Below are positions 44,308 to 55,510 of a stretch of DNA of 64,000 nucleotides, piece after piece. Position numbers and translations under genes: made by a program. Each line of letters opens with the position of its first letter. Within the stretch, counting starts at the first letter, position 1. Origin of the DNA: Frigidibacter sp. SD6-1. Lineage in GTDB: Bacteria; Pseudomonadota; Alphaproteobacteria; Rhodobacterales; Rhodobacteraceae. The DNA lies in assembly GCF_030143255.1 (NCBI RefSeq), contig NZ_JARJNR010000001.1:186001-250000 (forward strand), given 5' to 3'. Below the pieces are notes generated by a model. It was not told where the DNA came from. It saw only the letters and a list, made by a program, of their open reading frames with translations, and searched no databases.

Positions 44308-45845
44308 TGGGTATCCAGGCAGCCGAGATTTCTGCGATCCTCAAGGAGCAGATCAAGAACTTTGGCCAGGAAGCGGAAGTGGCCGAAGTTGGCCGCGTCC
44401 TGTCGGTCGGCGACGGGATCGCCCGCGTCCATGGCCTCGACAATGTCCAGGCCGGCGAGATGGTGGAATTCCCCGGCGGCATCCGTGGCATGGCGCTGAA
44501 CCTTGAAGTCGACAACGTCGGTATCGTTATTTTCGGCGACGACCGCGCCATCAAGGAAGGCGATACCGTCAAGCGCACCAAGGCCATCGTGGACGTGCCG
44601 GTGGGTGACGAGCTTCTGGGCCGCGTCGTCGACGCGCTCGGCAACCCGATCGACGGCAAGGGCCCGCTGAAGACCAAGAAGCGTTCGGTCGCCGACGTGA
44701 AGGCCCCGGGCATCATTCCGCGGAAATCGGTGCACGAGCCGATGGCAACCGGCCTCAAGTCGGTCGACGCGATGATCCCGATCGGCCGTGGCCAGCGCGA
44801 ACTGATCATCGGCGACCGTCAGACCGGCAAGACCGCGATTGCGCTCGACACGATCCTGAACCAGCAATCCTACAACACGGCCGCTGGCGACGACGAGGGC
44901 AAGAAGCTTTACTGCGTCTATGTCGCCATCGGGCAAAAGCGCTCGACCGTCGCGCAGCTGGTGAAGAAGCTCGAGGAAACCGGCGCGATCGCCTATTCGA
45001 TCGTTGTTGCCGCGACCGCCTCGGACCCGGCGCCGATGCAGTTCCTTGCGCCCTATTCGGCGACCGCCATTGCGGAATATTTCCGCGACAACGGCCGCCA
45101 TGCGCTGATCATCTATGATGACCTGTCCAAGCAGGCCGTTGCCTACCGCCAGATGTCGCTGCTGCTGCGCCGTCCGCCGGGGCGTGAAGCCTATCCGGGC
45201 GACGTCTTCTATCTGCACTCGCGCCTTCTGGAGCGTTCGGCCAAGCTCGGCGATGCTTCGGGCAACGGTTCGCTGACGGCGCTGCCGATCATCGAAACCC
45301 AGGGCGGCGACGTGTCGGCCTTCATTCCGACCAACGTGATCTCGATCACCGACGGCCAGATCTTCCTGGAAACCGAACTCTTCTACCAGGGCATCCGCCC
45401 GGCCGTGAACACTGGTCTGTCGGTGTCGCGCGTCGGTTCGTCCGCGCAGACCAACGCGATGAAGTCGGTCGCGGGTCCGGTGAAGCTGGAACTGGCGCAG
45501 TACCGCGAAATGGCGGCCTTCGCCCAGTTCGGTTCCGACCTTGACGCCGCGACCCAGAAGCTTCTGAACCGCGGTGCGCGTCTGACCGAGCTGATGAAGC
45601 AGCCGCAGTACTCGCCGTTGACCAACGCCGAGATCGTCTGCGTCATCTTCGCGGGCACCAAGGGCTATCTCGACAATATCCCGGTCAAGGATGTGGGCCG
45701 CTATGAGGCGGGCCTCCTGAAGCACCTGCGCACCAATGCCAAGGACCTGCTGGACTGGATCACCAAGACCGACCCCAAGATCAAGGGCGAGGCCGAAGAC
45801 AAGATCCGCGCCGCGCTGGACGCTTTCGCCAAGACCTTCGCGTAA
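44307..45845 (+). CDS. atpA: ATP synthase F1 subunit alpha
   Basis: Non-catalytic nucleotide-binding subunit of F1. The 512 residues include the P-loop [13 protein letters not shown] (about 168) and the alpha signature [20 protein letters not shown]. It overlaps atpH by one base (TAATG). Confidence 0.98.
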   Translation: MGIQAAEISAILKEQIKNFGQEAEVAEVGRVLSVGDGIARVHGLDNVQAGEMVEFPGGIRGMALNLEVDNVGIVIFGDDRAIKEGDTVKRTKAIVDVPVGDELLGRVVDALGNPIDGKGPLKTKKRSVADVKAPGIIPRKSVHEPMATGLKSVDAMIPIGRGQRELIIGDRQTGKTAIALDTILNQQSYNTAAGDDEGKKLYCVYVAIGQKRSTVAQLVKKLEETGAIAYSIVVAATASDPAPMQFLAPYSATAIAEYFRDNGRHALIIYDDLSKQAVAYRQMSLLLRRPPGREAYPGDVFYLHSRLLERSAKLGDASGNGSLTALPIIETQGGDVSAFIPTNVISITDGQIFLETELFYQGIRPAVNTGLSVSRVGSSAQTNAMKSVAGPVKLELAQYREMAAFAQFGSDLDAATQKLLNRGARLTELMKQPQYSPLTNAEIVCVIFAGTKGYLDNIPVKDVGRYEAGLLKHLRTNAKDLLDWITKTDPKIKGEAEDKIRAALDAFAKTFA

Positions 45846-45866
45846 GGCCGGGGTAGGGACAGGGAC

Positions 45867-46736
45867 ATGCCCAGCCTAAAGGACCTCAAGAACCGGATCG
45901 CCAGCGTCAAGTCGACGCGGAAGATCACCAAGGCCATGCAGATGGTCTCGGCGGCCAAGCTCCGCCGGGCCCAGGATGCGGCCGAAGCCGCCCGGCCCTA
46001 TGCCGAGCGGATGAATGCGGTCATGTCGGGCCTCGCGTCCGGCATGGCAGGCGCCGAGAACGCGCCCCGGCTTCTGGCCGGGACCGGTGCGGACAAGGTG
46101 CATCTTCTGGTCGTGATGACGGCCGAACGTGGCCTCTGCGGTGGCTTCAACTCGACCATCGTGCGGCTTGCCCGCGCGAAGGCGAACGAGCTGATTGCCC
46201 AGGGCAAGACGGTCAAGATCCTGACCGTCGGCAAGAAGGGCCGCGAGCAGCTGAAGCGCGACTTCGCCGACAAGTTCGTGGGTCACCACGATCTGAGCGA
46301 AGTCAAGAAGATGGGCTATGACGTCGCCCAGCGGATCGCCAAGGACATCCTGACGCGGTTCGAGGCGGGCGAGTTCGACGTCGCCACGATTTTCTACAAC
46401 CGCTTCCAGTCGGTCATCAGCCAGATCCCGACCGCCAAGCAAGTGGTCCCCGCATCGTTTGACGATACTGCGGGCGCCTCGGCCCAGTACGACTATGAAC
46501 CGAGCGAAGAGGGCATCCTCGCGGACCTGCTGCCGCGTGGCGTGGCGACCCAGGTCTTCACCGCCCTTCTGGAAAACGGCGCCTCCGAACAGGGCGCCCG
46601 GATGAGTGCCATGGACAATGCGACCCGCAATGCGGGCGACATGATCAACAAGCTCACCATCCAGTTCAACCGCTCGCGCCAGGCCGCGATCACCAAAGAG
46701 CTTATCGAAATCATTTCGGGCGCCGAGGCGCTCTAA
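45867..46736 (+). CDS. atpG: ATP synthase F1 subunit gamma
   Basis: Central rotor shaft. The 289-residue protein begins [20 protein letters not shown] with the N-terminal helix, has the GLCGGFNS region, and ends with the C-terminal helix carrying [20 protein letters not shown], the gamma signature. Gaps of 21 and 18 bases to its neighbours keep it within the operon. Confidence 0.98.
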   Translation: MPSLKDLKNRIASVKSTRKITKAMQMVSAAKLRRAQDAAEAARPYAERMNAVMSGLASGMAGAENAPRLLAGTGADKVHLLVVMTAERGLCGGFNSTIVRLARAKANELIAQGKTVKILTVGKKGREQLKRDFADKFVGHHDLSEVKKMGYDVAQRIAKDILTRFEAGEFDVATIFYNRFQSVISQIPTAKQVVPASFDDTAGASAQYDYEPSEEGILADLLPRGVATQVFTALLENGASEQGARMSAMDNATRNAGDMINKLTIQFNRSRQAAITKELIEIISGAEAL

Positions 46737-48203
<1,467 letters not shown>

Positions 48204-48212
48204 GGGGGCACA

Positions 48213-48626
48213 ATGGCCGATATGATGCAGTTCGACCTCGTCAGCCCGGAGCGGCGCCTTGCCTCGCTTCAGGTGCGCGAGGTCCGCATTCCCGGCGTCG
48301 ACGGCGAACTGACCGCGATGCCGGGCCACGCGCCGCTCATCACGACGCTGCGGCCGGGCGTTCTCGCCGTCGCGGGCGCGGAGGGCGAGACGGATTATGT
48401 CGTCACCGGCGGCTTCGCCGAAGTGACGGCGACCGGTGTCTCGGTTCTGGCAGAGGTTGCGCATCCGACCAAGAATGTGACCCAGGCGATGATCGACGAT
48501 ATGGTCGCCGAGGCGCACAGGCTGCACAAGGAAGCGGGTCCTGATCTGGTCGATGCCGCTGCCAAGACGCTTGCAGACATGGTGGCGCTGGGCGGGCGGA
48601 TCGGCCTTGAGCCGAAACTGCCCTGA
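48213..48626 (+). CDS. atpC: ATP synthase F1 subunit epsilon
   Basis: Rotor subunit and inhibitor. The 137-residue protein has the N-terminal beta sandwich ([36 protein letters not shown]) and a C-terminal helical hairpin. Last gene of the operon, followed by an intrinsic terminator. No zeta-subunit gene follows. Confidence 0.96.
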   Translation: MADMMQFDLVSPERRLASLQVREVRIPGVDGELTAMPGHAPLITTLRPGVLAVAGAEGETDYVVTGGFAEVTATGVSVLAEVAHPTKNVTQAMIDDMVAEAHRLHKEAGPDLVDAAAKTLADMVALGGRIGLEPKLP

Positions 48627-48651
48627 GCGGTCACAATCCTGAAGAGAAATC

Positions 48652-48681
48652 GCCCCCGCCGCTCGCGGGGGCTTTTTTTTT
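48652..48681 (+). terminator. atp operon terminator
   Basis: GCCCCCGC (48652-48659), 5-base loop, GCGGGGGC (48665-48672) and nine Ts. The clearest rho-independent terminator in the window. Confidence 0.95.
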
Positions 48682-48727
48682 GGTAAACCGCCGCTAAAGT
48701 CCCCCAACATTTTGAGGGGTAGGATTG

Positions 48728-49078
48728 ATGAAGCGGTTGGCGTCCCATTTGCTGGGGGTGGAACAGGGGTCGATTGTCCTGTTCTCGGACTTCAAGGACG
48801 GCGGCGTCATGTGGACCGGCGAGGGACCGCGCGAGTTGCGAAGGCTCGTCGAGTTCAGCGAACCGTTCCTGGGAGAGCCGGTCGTGCAGGTCTCCCTGTC
48901 CATGTGGGACATGGATCAGAAGACCAACCAGCGTGCCGACATCTCGGCCGAGATGGTCAATGCCGAAGGGTTCGTCATCGTCTTCCGCACCTGGGGCGAT
49001 ACGCGGGTGGCGCGGGTGCGCGCCGACTGGCTCGCCATGGGCGAGGTGCGGTCCGAGGACGACTGGGCGATCGACTGA
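48728..49078 (+). CDS. H-type lectin domain protein
   Basis: A 116-residue protein. Residues 55-110 (VQVSLSMWDMDQKTNQRADI, GFVIVFRTWGDTRVARVRADW) match the H-type lectin family, first known from snail GalNAc-binding agglutinins. No signal peptide is visible, so it is probably cytosolic. Start ATG 48728. It lies between the atp terminator and the helicase, with no functional link to either. Confidence 0.75.
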   Translation: MKRLASHLLGVEQGSIVLFSDFKDGGVMWTGEGPRELRRLVEFSEPFLGEPVVQVSLSMWDMDQKTNQRADISAEMVNAEGFVIVFRTWGDTRVARVRADWLAMGEVRSEDDWAID

Positions 49079-49081
49079 CGC

Positions 49082-50998
49082 TTAGCGCGGCTTTCCAGCG
49101 GGTTTTCCGCCGGGTTTGCCAGTGGGTTTGCCAGTGGGCTTGCCGCCGGGCTTCGTCGACTTGGGCTTCATTCCCGACCGCCGTGGTTTCTTCCACGGCT
49201 TCGCGGTCCCCTCGGTCTCGGCTGCTGGGTCGCGCTTGCGCTCAAAAGGCCGCTTGGGTTTCCTCTCGTCGGCAGGCAAAGGGGCTTCCCGTAGCAGATC
49301 GGCAAGCGCCGCCTCGTCGCTCGGGCGGGCAGTCGGGCGCGGCTTGTCACCCTTCTGATATTTCGCTTTCCGCGCCGGTGCCTCCACCGGCCGGTCGGCC
49401 ACCGGTGCGGGCCGCTCGGGCGCAAAGGGCGGATTGGCGAGTGGGTGGATGGTGACCCCGCCTTCCAGCTCGCGCGCCTGACCGAGGCGCTTCAGCATCG
49501 GCTTCACCGCCACTTCGGCGATCTCGACGAAGGTCTCCGCTTCCTGCACCCGGATCGCGCCGACATCGGTGCGGCCCAGCCCCGCCGTCCGGCAGAGCAT
49601 CGGCAAGACCCAGCGCGGCTCTGCATTGGCGTTGCGGCCGACCGACAGGGCGAACCAGCGGCTCGGCCCGAAACTTCCCGGCTCGCGCGGCTGCGTGCCC
49701 TGCAATTCCTCCGGCGCGCTGCGCTGGCTCATGTAGAGCCGAACGAAGGCGGCGGCGATCCGCCGCGCGTTCTGGCCGTTCAGAAGCCGCGCCGCCAGCG
49801 CCGCCTCGCGCTCGCTCACCTCTTCGGCCCAGACCGGATCGGCGATCAGCCGTTCCTCGTCACGGGCGCGGACCGCATCGGCCGAGGGTGGGTCGACCCA
49901 GTCGGCACTGACCTTGGCAAAGCGCAGCAGGCTTTCGGCCTTGCGGCGGGCGTTCTTGCCGACAATGAGCGCGCTGATCCCCTTGCGACCAGCGCGTCCC
50001 GTGCGGCCGGACCGATGCAGCAGCGTCTCGCCGTTCGTCGGCAGGTCGGCATGGATCACCAGTTCAAGGTTCGGCAGGTCGATGCCGCGCGCGGCCACGT
50101 CGGTCGCCACGCAAACCCGCGCGCGGCCGTCGCGCATCGCCTGCAAAGCATGGCTGCGCTCGGCCTGGCTCAGCTCGCCCGACAGGGCCACCACCTGAAA
50201 GGCGCGGTTCGAAAGCCGCGTGGTCAGGCGGGCAACCGCGGCGCGGGTGTTGCAGAAGATGATGGCATTCTGTGCTTCGTGAAAGCGCAGAAGGTTGACG
50301 ATCGCATGATCGGCATCCGCCATCGCCACCTGCATCGCCTGATAGGCAATGTCGGCATGCTGGCTGCCGGACGCCGCGACCTGCAGGCGCAGCGCATCCT
50401 TCTGGAACTCCTGCGCGAGCTTTTCGATGGCCTTGGGAACGGTGGCCGAGAACATCAACGTCCGGCGGCCTTCCGGCGCGGCGCCGAGGATGAATTCCAG
50501 ATCTTCGCGGAAGCCGAGATCAAGCATCTCGTCGGCCTCGTCGAGCACGACCGCGCGCACCGCCGACAGATCGAGCGTGCCGCGCAGAAGATGGTCCTTC
50601 AAACGCCCCGGCGTGCCGACGACGATATGGGCCCCGCGCTCCAGCGCCCGGCATTCGTCGCGGATATCCATGCCGCCGACGCAGGAGGCGAAGCGCGCCC
50701 CCGTCGCATCATAAAGCCACCCAAGCTCGCGCTTGACCTGAAGCGCCAGCTCCCGCGTCGGCGCGATGATCAGCGCCGCGGGGCTTTCTGCCGGGCCGAA
50801 CCCGCCCTCGTCCGCAAGGATCGTCGGCGCGATCGCCAGCCCGAAACCCACGGTCTTGCCCGATCCGGTCTGGGCCGAGACCAGAAGGTCGCGGCCGGTG
50901 TCGGCTGCCACCACGGCCTCCTGGACCGGCGTCAGCTGACTGTAGCCACGCGCCTGAAGCGCATCGGCAAGGGCGGGGGCAAGGCGGGGAAGGGTCAT
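49082..50998 (-). CDS. DEAD-box RNA helicase with basic repetitive tail
   Basis: A 638-residue ATP-dependent RNA helicase. Motifs in order: SAQTGSGKT, PTRELA, GTPGRL, LDEADEML (DEAD), FSATVP, and HRSGRTGRAG with ARGIDLP in the second RecA domain. Residues near 455-520 resemble the DbpA RNA-binding domain (LPMLCRTAGLGRTDVGAIRV), which targets 23S rRNA in DbpA/CsdA-type helicases. The C-terminus is Lys/Pro/Gly-rich and ends in repeats (GKPTGKPTGKPGGKPAGKPR). Likely ribosome assembly or cold response. Confidence 0.93.
   Translation of the reverse strand: MTLPRLAPALADALQARGYSQLTPVQEAVVAADTGRDLLVSAQTGSGKTVGFGLAIAPTILADEGGFGPAESPAALIIAPTRELALQVKRELGWLYDATGARFASCVGGMDIRDECRALERGAHIVVGTPGRLKDHLLRGTLDLSAVRAVVLDEADEMLDLGFREDLEFILGAAPEGRRTLMFSATVPKAIEKLAQEFQKDALRLQVAASGSQHADIAYQAMQVAMADADHAIVNLLRFHEAQNAIIFCNTRAAVARLTTRLSNRAFQVVALSGELSQAERSHALQAMRDGRARVCVATDVAARGIDLPNLELVIHADLPTNGETLLHRSGRTGRAGRKGISALIVGKNARRKAESLLRFAKVSADWVDPPSADAVRARDEERLIADPVWAEEVSEREAALAARLLNGQNARRIAAAFVRLYMSQRSAPEELQGTQPREPGSFGPSRWFALSVGRNANAEPRWVLPMLCRTAGLGRTDVGAIRVQEAETFVEIAEVAVKPMLKRLGQARELEGGVTIHPLANPPFAPERPAPVADRPVEAPARKAKYQKGDKPRPTARPSDEAALADLLREAPLPADERKPKRPFERKRDPAAETEGTAKPWKKPRRSGMKPKSTKPGGKPTGKPTGKPGGKPAGKPR
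49083..49153 (-). repeat. 12-bp repeat encoding the helicase tail
   Basis: Tandem, slightly diverged 12-base units (GGGTTTGCCAGT and relatives on the plus strand) encode the PTGK/PGGK tetrapeptides of the helicase C-terminus. Copy number may vary among strains. Confidence 0.7.
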
Positions 50999-51210
50999 GG
51001 CGCTCTTTTCAGGGAAGGCGCAGCCCTACGCTGGATCGCGCGGTTTGTACAGATGCCGTTTTCGAACCGGCGTGCGGTGGTGCCGTCGCATGCCGGTACG
51101 CGGGCCCGTTATCGTTTGTGCAACAATGACCTGGAAATGCGCTCCGGTGAACTTCTTCTGATGAAATTCCTGCGACCTGTCGCTATGAGTGCGATCAAAT
51201 GGGGGAACAT

Positions 51211-51900
51211 ATGGAACCGGAGCAGCTTACAAAGCCGCAGACAATTGTCGTGCGCCTGACGGAATTCCTGTCAGGCGGAAAATACGCACCCGGCGATCAG
51301 CTACCGACGGAAAAGATGCTGATGCAGGCGCTGACTGTCGGGCGCTCGTCGCTTCGCGAGGCGATCCGCACGCTTGAGGCGATGGGGATCGTCCAGGTCC
51401 GCCATGGCACCGGCACCTTCCTGATGCGCGCGCCGGAGAAGTCCGAGATCCTCGTGCCCCTCGCCATCGGCGGAGAGCGCGAGAGCCTGCTGCGCGCCCT
51501 GGACATTCGTCGCGCGCTTGAAAGCCATGCCGCGGCGCTTGCCGCGTCGCGCGCGCGCGAGGACCAGCTTGCGCGGATCAGGGCGACGCTCGAGGCGATG
51601 GAGGAGACCTATCGGCGCGACGGCACCGCGCTGAAAGAGGATATGCAGTTCCACCTGGCCATCTATGAAGCCGCCAACAATCCGCTCTTCGAGACTTTCA
51701 TCGAAGCCATTCGCGGCCAGTTCCAGCTGTTCTTTTCCGGGGTCGTGGCCTCAAGCGACGGGCGTGGCACCAGTTCTTTCGATCAGCACCGCGAGCTTTA
51801 CGAGGCGATCGCCGCCCGCGATCCCGAAGCGGCGCGGCTGAAGACGCTCGAACTGCTCGACCATGTCGAGGACGATGTCCGCTCGTTCGGAAAGTCCTAG
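51211..51900 (+). CDS. GntR-family regulator with FCD domain (FadR subfamily)
   Basis: A 229-residue regulator. Winged HTH in residues 10-70 (APGDQLPTEKMLMQALTVGR, SSLREAIRTLEAMGIVQVRHGTGTF) and an FCD ligand domain (75-229) with the metal-site residues in DMQFHLAIYEAANN and FDQHRELYEAI. Such proteins sense carboxylic acids. ATG 51211 follows GGGGGAAC; ATG 51199 is an alternative. Genes downstream on the plus strand are absent, so its targets are not obvious. TTGT-GCA-ACAA (51116-51126) upstream is a possible operator. Confidence 0.88.
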   Translation: MEPEQLTKPQTIVVRLTEFLSGGKYAPGDQLPTEKMLMQALTVGRSSLREAIRTLEAMGIVQVRHGTGTFLMRAPEKSEILVPLAIGGERESLLRALDIRRALESHAAALAASRAREDQLARIRATLEAMEETYRRDGTALKEDMQFHLAIYEAANNPLFETFIEAIRGQFQLFFSGVVASSDGRGTSSFDQHRELYEAIAARDPEAARLKTLELLDHVEDDVRSFGKS

Positions 51901-51947
51901 CGTGCCTGTTTCGCTGCAGGCTGCCGGGAAGAGGCTGTTGACAGACC

Positions 51948-52382
51948 CTAGCCCAGGCAGGCGATCTCTGCCGCGTCGATCACCATGACCATATCCCAGA
52001 ACCGGACCAGTTCCGCCTCCTCAAGCGCCTGATCCGCGGCCGGGCCGGATGACAGCCGCTCCACCCTGAAGCCGAACGGTTCCAGCCCGCAATGGGGCAG
52101 CGCGCTGAGAATGACCGGGGTCAGGCCGCGCTCGATCGCGGCTGCGGCAATGCGGGCAGCGGTCGATGCCGGGTCGGGCAGGGCTGACGTCACTCTGATC
52201 CCGAGGACCGGGTGCGCCGGCGTTCCGCGCGCCCATATCAGCGCCGAGGGCGCGCGCGACTGTAGGGGCGCGGCGGCGCTGGCCTGCGCGGCGCCAGACT
52301 GCGGGCGGCAGGGCGGGTCGAGGTCGACCGGCGCGTTTGGCGTCAGCCGGGCAAGCAGGAAATGAAGATCGCGCTCGCTCAT
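51948..52382 (-). CDS. Hypothetical protein, end of glycosyltransferase cluster
   Basis: A 144-residue protein with no recognised domain. The N-terminus is Pro/Ala-rich; residues 70-140 look alpha/beta (PASTAARIAAAAIERGLTPV, then LVRFWDMVMVIDAAEIACLG). Its ATG overlaps the stop of the large glycosyltransferase (ATGA), so it is coupled to it and probably serves the same pathway. Confidence 0.6.
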   Translation of the reverse strand: MSERDLHFLLARLTPNAPVDLDPPCRPQSGAAQASAAAPLQSRAPSALIWARGTPAHPVLGIRVTSALPDPASTAARIAAAAIERGLTPVILSALPHCGLEPFGFRVERLSSGPAADQALEEAELVRFWDMVMVIDAAEIACLG

Positions 52383-54436
52383 TGCCGGGCCACCTCGTCG
52401 ATCAGGGTGGCCGCCTCTGCGGTTCCGGTCGGCGGTAGATCGGCCGCATCGAGGGCCGCACGCAGGGCGGATGCGTCGTCCATGTCCAGAAGCTGGACGA
52501 TCTCACGCTCAAGCCGCAAGAGGTCCGTGGCTTCGACGGCACGCGCGAGCCCGCGCTCGGCCGCTGCCTGGGCGCGGCGGGCCTGATCGTCCATGAACTC
52601 GGCCATTTGCGGGATGAAGATCGCTGGCAGACGGTGATAGAGCATCTCGTGGAAGGAATTGTAGCCGGCCGCCGTGATGACCAGATCGGCCTCGCGGGCA
52701 ATCGAAAGGGCGTCGGTCGTTCGGGCCACGCGGCTGCGCTGCCAGCCATAGAGCCCGGGCGGCACAACGGCGCCGGGCCAGACGATGATCAGATGCAGGA
52801 TGTCGCTCCGCCGCTCGAACAGGCTGCAGAGGAACTGCAACTGCGCCGTCCGGTCTGCGGCGGCACCCGCGCCGAGCATCGTCACCACCAGACGCTCAAA
52901 CGCCACGCCGGTTCTGTGCGCCAGCCGGTCGGGCAGCGCGGACCCCGCAGGCGCGAGGCTGCGCGGCCGGACAATCGGTCCGACCGTGCGGATCCTCTGA
53001 TCCCAGCCGGGCGGGCGGTTCAGCTCGGCGAAGGCCTCGCTCGGGATGATGATCCGGTCGAACAGATGTTCGCGGTCGAAGGTCGCCGAGGAAGAGGCGC
53101 CTGCCTGCCAGAGCCCGCGCCTGATCCAGACCGACCGCAGGTCCTTTTCGCGGATCGCCCGCGCGACGGAATCGAATATGAACCCGCCATCGAAGACGAA
53201 CGTGTCGCCCTCTGCCAGAAGGCGCTGCAGGCGCAGATGATTGAGGATGTCATTGGCAAATGGCTCGGGGTGGTCGGGGCTTTTCTGCACGAGTGCGGCC
53301 GCGTCGAAACCCTTGGCGCCGAGAAGCGGCAGGCAACTCGGAAAGGCCGCAAAGGCGGCCTTGCCCTTCATCTCGCCCGCGATCAGGGCGCAACGCTGCG
53401 CATGGCCGAGCCCGATGCCGTTGGTGGGCAGGAAAAGCGCGCGAGGCGCGCGCGGGGGGGCGGTTGGCAGCCGTTTCGGCGGTGGCAGGCCCGCCAGTTC
53501 GGCAAAACGCGCGACCGTCCGTGACCTGCACCAGGGCGAGGCGCGCAGCGTGGCTTCGATCTGGGCAAGGTTCGGCAAGATGGTCCCGTCGAGATAGGCG
53601 CCGAGCGTCGACAGATCGCCCGGCCCCTTCAGAACCGGCGCGTCGCCGGATGCCAGCAGGTCCGCCGTCGTCGCATCGATGACCGGCCGCCCCGCGCCGA
53701 GAAGCTGGGTCAGGATCACCTGCAGACGCTCATCGGGCGGCGCGTCGCCAAAGAAGGCCGCCAGGTCGATCGTGGCCGCGGCCGGGATCGGCGAAAATTC
53801 CGACAGGTCGGCGACGTTGCGCACGGCCGCTTGCAGGGCCGCTGCCTCGGTGGTCCACCCGTCAGTCAGGACGACCTGAAGGTCGAGCCTCGGATGATAA
53901 TCGAGCGCCTGAAGCGCGGCGGTTGCGCCCGGCGCGCTTGTCGCAGCACCGGGAAGGAAAATCGCCAGACGCGGTCTGGCGGTTCCGGCCCGCGTAGCGG
54001 CCGCGGTGCCGATCAGGCCGGGGCAGCCAGCGCCTGCAACGAGTGCGGTCAGGGACTGCGATTGCAGGTCGATCAGGTGAGGTTCCCGCCCGGTCGCATA
54101 AGCGACCTTTGCGCGTATCCCGAGCTCTGCCTGCCGGTTCGCGAAACGTCCCGCAAGGATCACGCCAACGGCGGGATCGAGCCGGTAATCGTGCAGTGTC
54201 GAAAGCGTCGCCTGGCCGATGGTACCGTCGGTCAGGACAAGGACCTGCGCAGGCGCAAGGTCTTCGGTCGCGGCGACAAGCGCCGCGGCCTCATACTTCT
54301 GGTGCCGTCGCAGCCCGTCGGGCAATGTCGCCTCGTCGATGACGGCATCATGACCGTCCGCCCTCAACAGGCCCGCCAGGGCGAGCCGCGCCTCGAACGC
54401 CGTTGCCGAGCGATCCCCTGACTCGATCACGATCAT
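52379..54436 (-). CDS. Large glycosyltransferase with C-terminal MurG/PseG-like half
   Basis: A 685-residue protein of two halves. Residues 1-340 are Rossmann-like (LVLTDGTIGQATLSTLHDYR) and may be a degenerate GT-B domain. Residues 345-685 fit a GT-B enzyme of the MurG/PseG type: TNGIGLGHAQRCALIAGEM (glycine loop and His), FDRIIIPSEAFAEL, and the donor-binding ADLVITAAGYNSFHEMLYHR then LPAIFIPQ. No membrane segment. It overlaps both neighbours by 4 bases. Donor and acceptor unknown; a surface glycan or a glycosylated protein could be the target. Confidence 0.75.
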   Translation of the reverse strand: MIVIESGDRSATAFEARLALAGLLRADGHDAVIDEATLPDGLRRHQKYEAAALVAATEDLAPAQVLVLTDGTIGQATLSTLHDYRLDPAVGVILAGRFANRQAELGIRAKVAYATGREPHLIDLQSQSLTALVAGAGCPGLIGTAAATRAGTARPRLAIFLPGAATSAPGATAALQALDYHPRLDLQVVLTDGWTTEAAALQAAVRNVADLSEFSPIPAAATIDLAAFFGDAPPDERLQVILTQLLGAGRPVIDATTADLLASGDAPVLKGPGDLSTLGAYLDGTILPNLAQIEATLRASPWCRSRTVARFAELAGLPPPKRLPTAPPRAPRALFLPTNGIGLGHAQRCALIAGEMKGKAAFAAFPSCLPLLGAKGFDAAALVQKSPDHPEPFANDILNHLRLQRLLAEGDTFVFDGGFIFDSVARAIREKDLRSVWIRRGLWQAGASSSATFDREHLFDRIIIPSEAFAELNRPPGWDQRIRTVGPIVRPRSLAPAGSALPDRLAHRTGVAFERLVVTMLGAGAAADRTAQLQFLCSLFERRSDILHLIIVWPGAVVPPGLYGWQRSRVARTTDALSIAREADLVITAAGYNSFHEMLYHRLPAIFIPQMAEFMDDQARRAQAAAERGLARAVEATDLLRLEREIVQLLDMDDASALRAALDAADLPPTGTAEAATLIDEVARQ

Positions 54437-55491
54437 GCGGCCAGCCTGCGTGCGGGTGCCGCGAAGGCGGCGAGCATCTGGCGGAACGCGGCGGGAGAGT
54501 AGCGCTCGAGCAGGGCCTGCGCGCGCAGCACCTGATCGCGGTAGGCGGCGGGTTCGGCGACGTAATGGCCGATCAGCGCGTCGATCTGCAGGGGCTGGCA
54601 GCCGATGACCGCGCCGCCGAAATTCGACGCCGTCTCGGGGTCGGACAGCACGACCTTGCCCGCCGCGATCCCCTCGGCGAGCACCCGGCCGAAGCTTTCG
54701 CGCCAGCCGGGCGCGGTGAAATGCACGAGGAAGTCTATCTCGCCGAAGAAGGAAGCGACCGGCAGCGTCCCGAACGGCACAAGGCGCCAGTGTGGCCTGG
54801 CAAGACCGGCGCCCAGAAGGTGATCGGCCCCGAGGATCAGGTTCGCCTCCGCCGAGGGGGGAAAGCAGAGGTCGAGATCGGCCGGCGCGGGGAACTTCTC
54901 CCACCCGGGTCGCGACAGGCGGCCGCGCCGGTCGCGCGGGCAGGAGGCCGGGGGCCGGCGCGGCTGGTCGACGATATTGAACCAGTCCGTCGGTGTGAGG
55001 CGCCAGCGCCGGGCGCGGCCCGGCTCCGCCGCGAGCCAGGTCTCGATCGTGGCGCGGTTTGACGGTGATACCGGCGCCAGCCATTTGGCGAGCGCCAGGC
55101 TTGCCCGGTCCAGCGCATCAAGGCACTTGCCGATGTCGAATGCCTCGACCGCGCCCCGCCTCAGAAAGTTCTCGTGGGTGACGACCACAAGGTCGCGGCA
55201 AAAGATGCGGCGGCGGAGGTCGGCCTGGAATTTGAGGAATGCCGGATTGTGGACGACGACCATCTCTGCCGACACCGGGCCTTCGCCAAGGATGAGCGGC
55301 AGCGCGAGGTCGGTCAGGGCATCGGTCAGCACCGGCGCGACGGCACGGTCGGGAAACATCATCGAAGCCGCGTCATGGACGGCGGGGCGGACCAGCGGCT
55401 CGACTGCCCTCAGCTCCGCCGCCACGGCCGCCGATGTGCCGCCGGGAAAGCGCGGCTCGATCAGATAGGCGATGTGTGGACGCTGAGGCAT
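54433..55491 (-). CDS. GT4-like glycosyltransferase
   Basis: A 352-residue protein. N-terminal HIAYLIEPRFPGGTSAAVAAEL resembles GT-B acceptor domains, and VHFTAPGWRESFGRVLAEGI-AAGKVVLSDPE matches the donor-site E-x7-E-like region of GT4 enzymes. ATG 55491 is chosen; a GTG lies directly ahead of it. Coupled to the large glycosyltransferase by ATGA. Acceptor unknown. Confidence 0.75.
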   Translation of the reverse strand: MPQRPHIAYLIEPRFPGGTSAAVAAELRAVEPLVRPAVHDAASMMFPDRAVAPVLTDALTDLALPLILGEGPVSAEMVVVHNPAFLKFQADLRRRIFCRDLVVVTHENFLRRGAVEAFDIGKCLDALDRASLALAKWLAPVSPSNRATIETWLAAEPGRARRWRLTPTDWFNIVDQPRRPPASCPRDRRGRLSRPGWEKFPAPADLDLCFPPSAEANLILGADHLLGAGLARPHWRLVPFGTLPVASFFGEIDFLVHFTAPGWRESFGRVLAEGIAAGKVVLSDPETASNFGGAVIGCQPLQIDALIGHYVAEPAAYRDQVLRAQALLERYSPAAFRQMLAAFAAPARRLAA

Positions 55492-55510
55492 CACCGATCC
55501 CGCGTGCTGG

